From Nocardia concava NBRC 100430 (GTDB taxonomy: Bacteria; Actinomycetota; Actinomycetes; Mycobacteriales; Mycobacteriaceae), in assembly GCF_000308815.1 (NCBI RefSeq), contig NZ_BAFX01000109.1:1-63117 (forward strand): a DNA stretch of 63,117 bases. The letters are read 5' to 3'. Within the stretch, counting starts at the first letter, position 1. Each line of letters opens with the position of its first letter. The position numbers and the translations under genes are program-made. Below, piece by piece: positions 60,856 to 63,117 of the stretch. Under the pieces are notes generated by a model. The model saw only the letters and a program-made list of their open reading frames with translations. It was not told the origin of the DNA and did no database searches.

Positions 60856-61512
60856 TCACGCCGATCGGCTCGCCACCGTCCGCTCGGCCGTGTATTCGAT
60901 GGCCTCCCGGGACCGCTCTCCCGCGACCCGCACGAAATTATCGAGCGCCTCGTCGAGCTCACGGCTCGGCCCGTGCTCGGCCAGCAGCACGACAATCGCT
61001 TCCAGCGTCCCGATATGCGGTTCCGGCTGCGCCAGTAGCTCTTCCAGGTAGCTGTCCACCTCCAACAGCCGCAGCGCACGGCGAGCCGCGGCATGCACCC
61101 GCCGAGGCAACTCCGCACGAATAGCCTCGACATCCTCCGGCATGACATGCCCCGGCTGCCCCGGGTCCAGCCGGATCGACCACAACCGGCCCGCATCCTC
61201 GGGCAACCCCTCGTCGGCCAACAGACCCGGACCGGTAGCACCCTCGATACCGCTGGGCGACAGCCCAATCCGCTCCTCGCACCAGGCCCGGTACTCCCAC
61301 CACGCAACCGGCGTGGCACTCCACCCCAGCCCGAACCCGAGCACCTGCCGCCCACCACTGAACGTCCGGAATGTGCGCGTCCGCCCGACGGTGGCCAGCC
61401 CACCCTCGGTCACCCGAGTCCAACTCGGATCGGCCCCCTCAAACCCATACGGCTGCAGCAGCTTCCCCGTATCACGCATCAAGCGCCGCAACGCCGATTC
61501 CGGTTTGACCAT
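60856..61512 (-). CDS. hypothetical protein, 218 aa (possibly DUF4304-like)
   Basis: Protein of 218 aa whose first half has LLQPYGFEGADPSWTRV, weakly like the DUF4304 family, then RTFRTFSGGRQVLGFGLGWS and WEYRAWCEERIGLSPSG; the second half is helical and acidic (EAIRAELPRRVHAAARRALR). No membrane segment or catalytic motif. It has a weak ribosome binding site. Convergent with the small membrane protein gene. Confidence 0.6.
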   Translation of the reverse strand: MVKPESALRRLMRDTGKLLQPYGFEGADPSWTRVTEGGLATVGRTRTFRTFSGGRQVLGFGLGWSATPVAWWEYRAWCEERIGLSPSGIEGATGPGLLADEGLPEDAGRLWSIRLDPGQPGHVMPEDVEAIRAELPRRVHAAARRALRLLEVDSYLEELLAQPEPHIGTLEAIVVLLAEHGPSRELDEALDNFVRVAGERSREAIEYTAERTVASRSA

Positions 61513-61598
61513 CCCCGCAGATTAGCGGCGACAACCGACAGGATCCCGTAGCCCGCCCATCCGCCCAGCACACGGCGCGTCGCCGCGGACACGCCGCG

Positions 61599-62921
61599 CT
61601 AGCGGAGGTATGGCTCGGGCTGGATCCAGTGGAAGCCGCGGGAGACGAGGCGGAAGTGGTCGAGGGGGATGCGGGTCAGGGTCATGTGGACGGGGTGGCC
61701 GGTGAATTGGCCGTCCAGGATCAGGTGGTCCGGGTCGGGGTGTTGGTAGGTCAGGGTGGCTATGCGCCACAGGTGGGACATGTCCTTGGTGATGACGATC
61801 GTTTGGCGGTCGGTGTCGATCTGGAGCGGGAAGTCCACTAGCGAGTCGTCCATCTGCTGGGCGGTCACGGCCTGCTCGAGGTCGAAGACGATGCGGCGGA
61901 GGCGGTCCGTGGGGGCCGCCTGGCCGGGGACGGTGTATTCGGTGACGTTCCAGATGCCGTAGAGGGGCGAGTGGGGGCGGCCGTTGCCGTAGGTGGACCA
62001 GGCGTCGTAGCCCTCGGCGACGGTCATGCCCAGCAGCCAGAGACCGAGGATCACTTGACCCGCCATCAGGATTCGGTTTCCGCGCCGGGTGGTGGCCAGC
62101 CCTTCGGGGCGGCGCACCGGCACGGCGCGGCCGACCAGCGCGCGCACGATCCGGGCGATGTCCGGGGCCGCCAGCACCAGCGCGTACACGAGGAGCTGGA
62201 ATGCGAAGAGCTTCACCGGGACGTCGAAGGTGAGGTTCAGCAGGAACACCTGGAGGGTCACGATCACGGCCAGGATCGCGCCCAGGCCGGCGGTGAACGG
62301 CAGGATCAGCAGTAGCCCGGCGACGACTTCGGCTGCGCCCAGGGCCATTTCGTACGGTTCCGAGGCGGCGGTCGAGGACCACAGCACCGACATCGGGCTC
62401 ATGTCCCCGAACGGCTCGATCAGCCGGGCCAGGGCGAACGCCATCTGCGACGGCAGCAGCTTGGCCATGCCGTACAGCAGCAGGGCGGCCACCAGCGCGA
62501 ACCTCAGCACCAGGCGGAACCACCCGTTCAGGCGCGCGTAGCCGGTCCGCCGCCGGTCCAGGATCGACCACACCACGGTCACCGGGACCGCGACCAGCAA
62601 CAGGGTGAACGCGGCCACGAAATTCGCGGCGGTATCACCGCTTCCGGTCATGGCCCACGAGATCCGGGTGTCGAAGACGTGCTCGCCCACCCAGTCGGTG
62701 AGCGGATGCAGGCTCAGCCACTTCGCGAACTCTTCGACGGTCGACTGCGAGACCCCGGTGGTTCGCAGCAGCGCGTGGAACAGCAGCACTCCGGCCATAC
62801 CGACCCCGAGCACGACGAACCCGTAGCGGAATGCCCACCGCACCAGGGGATTCCACCGCACCTCTGGAGACTCGTCCGGCTCCTCGACGATGCTCGCCTC
62901 AGCCATCAACTCCGCAACCAC
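61599..62921 (-). CDS. DoxX-like membrane protein
   Basis: A 440-aa integral membrane protein. About nine hydrophobic helices fill residues 28-320 (for example YGFVVLGVGMAGVLLFHAL, FTLLLVAVPVTVVWSI, VVAGLLLILPFTAGLGAIL), including a DoxX-like four-helix core (LNGWFRLVLRFALVAALLL), followed by a soluble C-terminal domain with AWSTYGNGRPHSPLYGIWN. GTG start at 62921 with GGAGGG six bases upstream. Function unknown; the family is sometimes linked to oxidative or thiol stress. Confidence 0.75.
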   Translation of the reverse strand: MVAELMAEASIVEEPDESPEVRWNPLVRWAFRYGFVVLGVGMAGVLLFHALLRTTGVSQSTVEEFAKWLSLHPLTDWVGEHVFDTRISWAMTGSGDTAANFVAAFTLLLVAVPVTVVWSILDRRRTGYARLNGWFRLVLRFALVAALLLYGMAKLLPSQMAFALARLIEPFGDMSPMSVLWSSTAASEPYEMALGAAEVVAGLLLILPFTAGLGAILAVIVTLQVFLLNLTFDVPVKLFAFQLLVYALVLAAPDIARIVRALVGRAVPVRRPEGLATTRRGNRILMAGQVILGLWLLGMTVAEGYDAWSTYGNGRPHSPLYGIWNVTEYTVPGQAAPTDRLRRIVFDLEQAVTAQQMDDSLVDFPLQIDTDRQTIVITKDMSHLWRIATLTYQHPDPDHLILDGQFTGHPVHMTLTRIPLDHFRLVSRGFHWIQPEPYLR

Positions 62922-63056
62922 GCCGATCCCTCCGAGTCACCGCCACAATTCCCTTGCGGCGGTGAACGTTAGGGCGGCGGCAGGAGGGCCGGTACCCGGC
63001 AAATACGGTGCCCCGAGAGCCCGTGCCCCGAGACCGCCTGCCCCGGAAACCGGGGT

Positions 63057-63117
63057 TCAGGCGCGTTTCGAGCGGGCGAAGCGGCGCATGATCGGCAGGT
63101 CCACGAAGTGGTAGAGC
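63057..63117 (-). CDS. C-terminal end of a truncated gene, possible acyltransferase
   Basis: Reading leftward from the right edge the last codons give LYHFVDLPIMRRFARSKRA and a TGA at 63057. The aromatic, Arg-rich ending resembles the C terminus of membrane acyltransferase 3-family proteins, but 19 residues do not allow a firm assignment. The gene continues beyond the window. Confidence 0.45.
   Translation of the reverse strand, partial: LYHFVDLPIMRRFARSKRA

Overview
The window is high-GC actinobacterial DNA, most likely from a Nocardia-type mycolic-acid actinomycete. The evidence is GTG starts and ATGA/GTGA gene overlaps throughout, two WhiB proteins, a mycoredoxin, an Rpf-type transglycosylase, a CYP125-type P450, 13E12-type HNH nuclease, and a gene block (about 9.3-35.7 kb) that follows the order I recall for Mycobacterium tuberculosis Rv3193c to Rv3204: UPF0182, PDZ/S16 protease, zinc metalloprotease, E1-like protein, ABC1 kinase, whiB7, uvrD2, mycoredoxin, nudC, K+ channel, adnB, adnA, lipV, alkyltransferase-like protein. 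The genus is inference; no rRNA is present.

Region by region. 0-4.4 kb: an XRE/MmyB-type regulator divergent from a redox operon of three short-chain dehydrogenases (the first frameshifted in a G-run) and an aldo-keto reductase. 4.4-7.1 kb: an F420/DUF385-type reductase and a TetR regulator sharing an operator, a CYP125-like P450, and the initiator tRNA. 7.3-8.3 kb: an Rpf-like cell-wall lytic enzyme behind two CRP-like sites and a structured leader. 8.3-35.7 kb: the conserved housekeeping block, with the whiB7 locus (promoter, 120-codon leader ORF, intrinsic attenuator) and a small SRPBCC-EVE-MarR operon. 35.7-42.9 kb: VOC protein, WhiB2-like regulator, hypothetical protein, hydrolase, a MobA-MoeA fusion, a thiolase remnant and two paralogous XRE regulators. 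43-50.7 kb: a four-gene overlapping peptide-type ABC importer operon divergent from an arylsulfatase. 51-63 kb: HNH nuclease, YdeI-like protein, the respiratory nitrate reductase operon narGHJI, small membrane proteins and a DoxX-like protein.

Functional links. narG needs bis-MGD cofactor, and the MobA-MoeA fusion supplies two late steps of that synthesis. AdnAB and UvrD2 are DNA-repair helicases or helicase-nucleases; WhiB7, mycoredoxin and NudC belong to stress and antibiotic responses.

The most striking unexplained structure is a dispersed 73-bp palindromic element present seven times (22824, 26747, 29581, 33120, 41420, 43923, 45617). Each half forms its own 8-bp hairpin, the two 9-nt loops are largely complementary to each other, and base changes covary within each half. 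Four copies lie inside genes (adnB, adnA, ABC ATPase, ABC permease), all in the same reading frame, each adding about 25 residues of one recurrent peptide; the tandem duplications at genic copies are multiples of three (21 and 27 bp), while the one at an intergenic copy (23 bp) is not. It resembles a protein-tolerated palindromic repeat family, analogous to Rickettsia palindromic elements.
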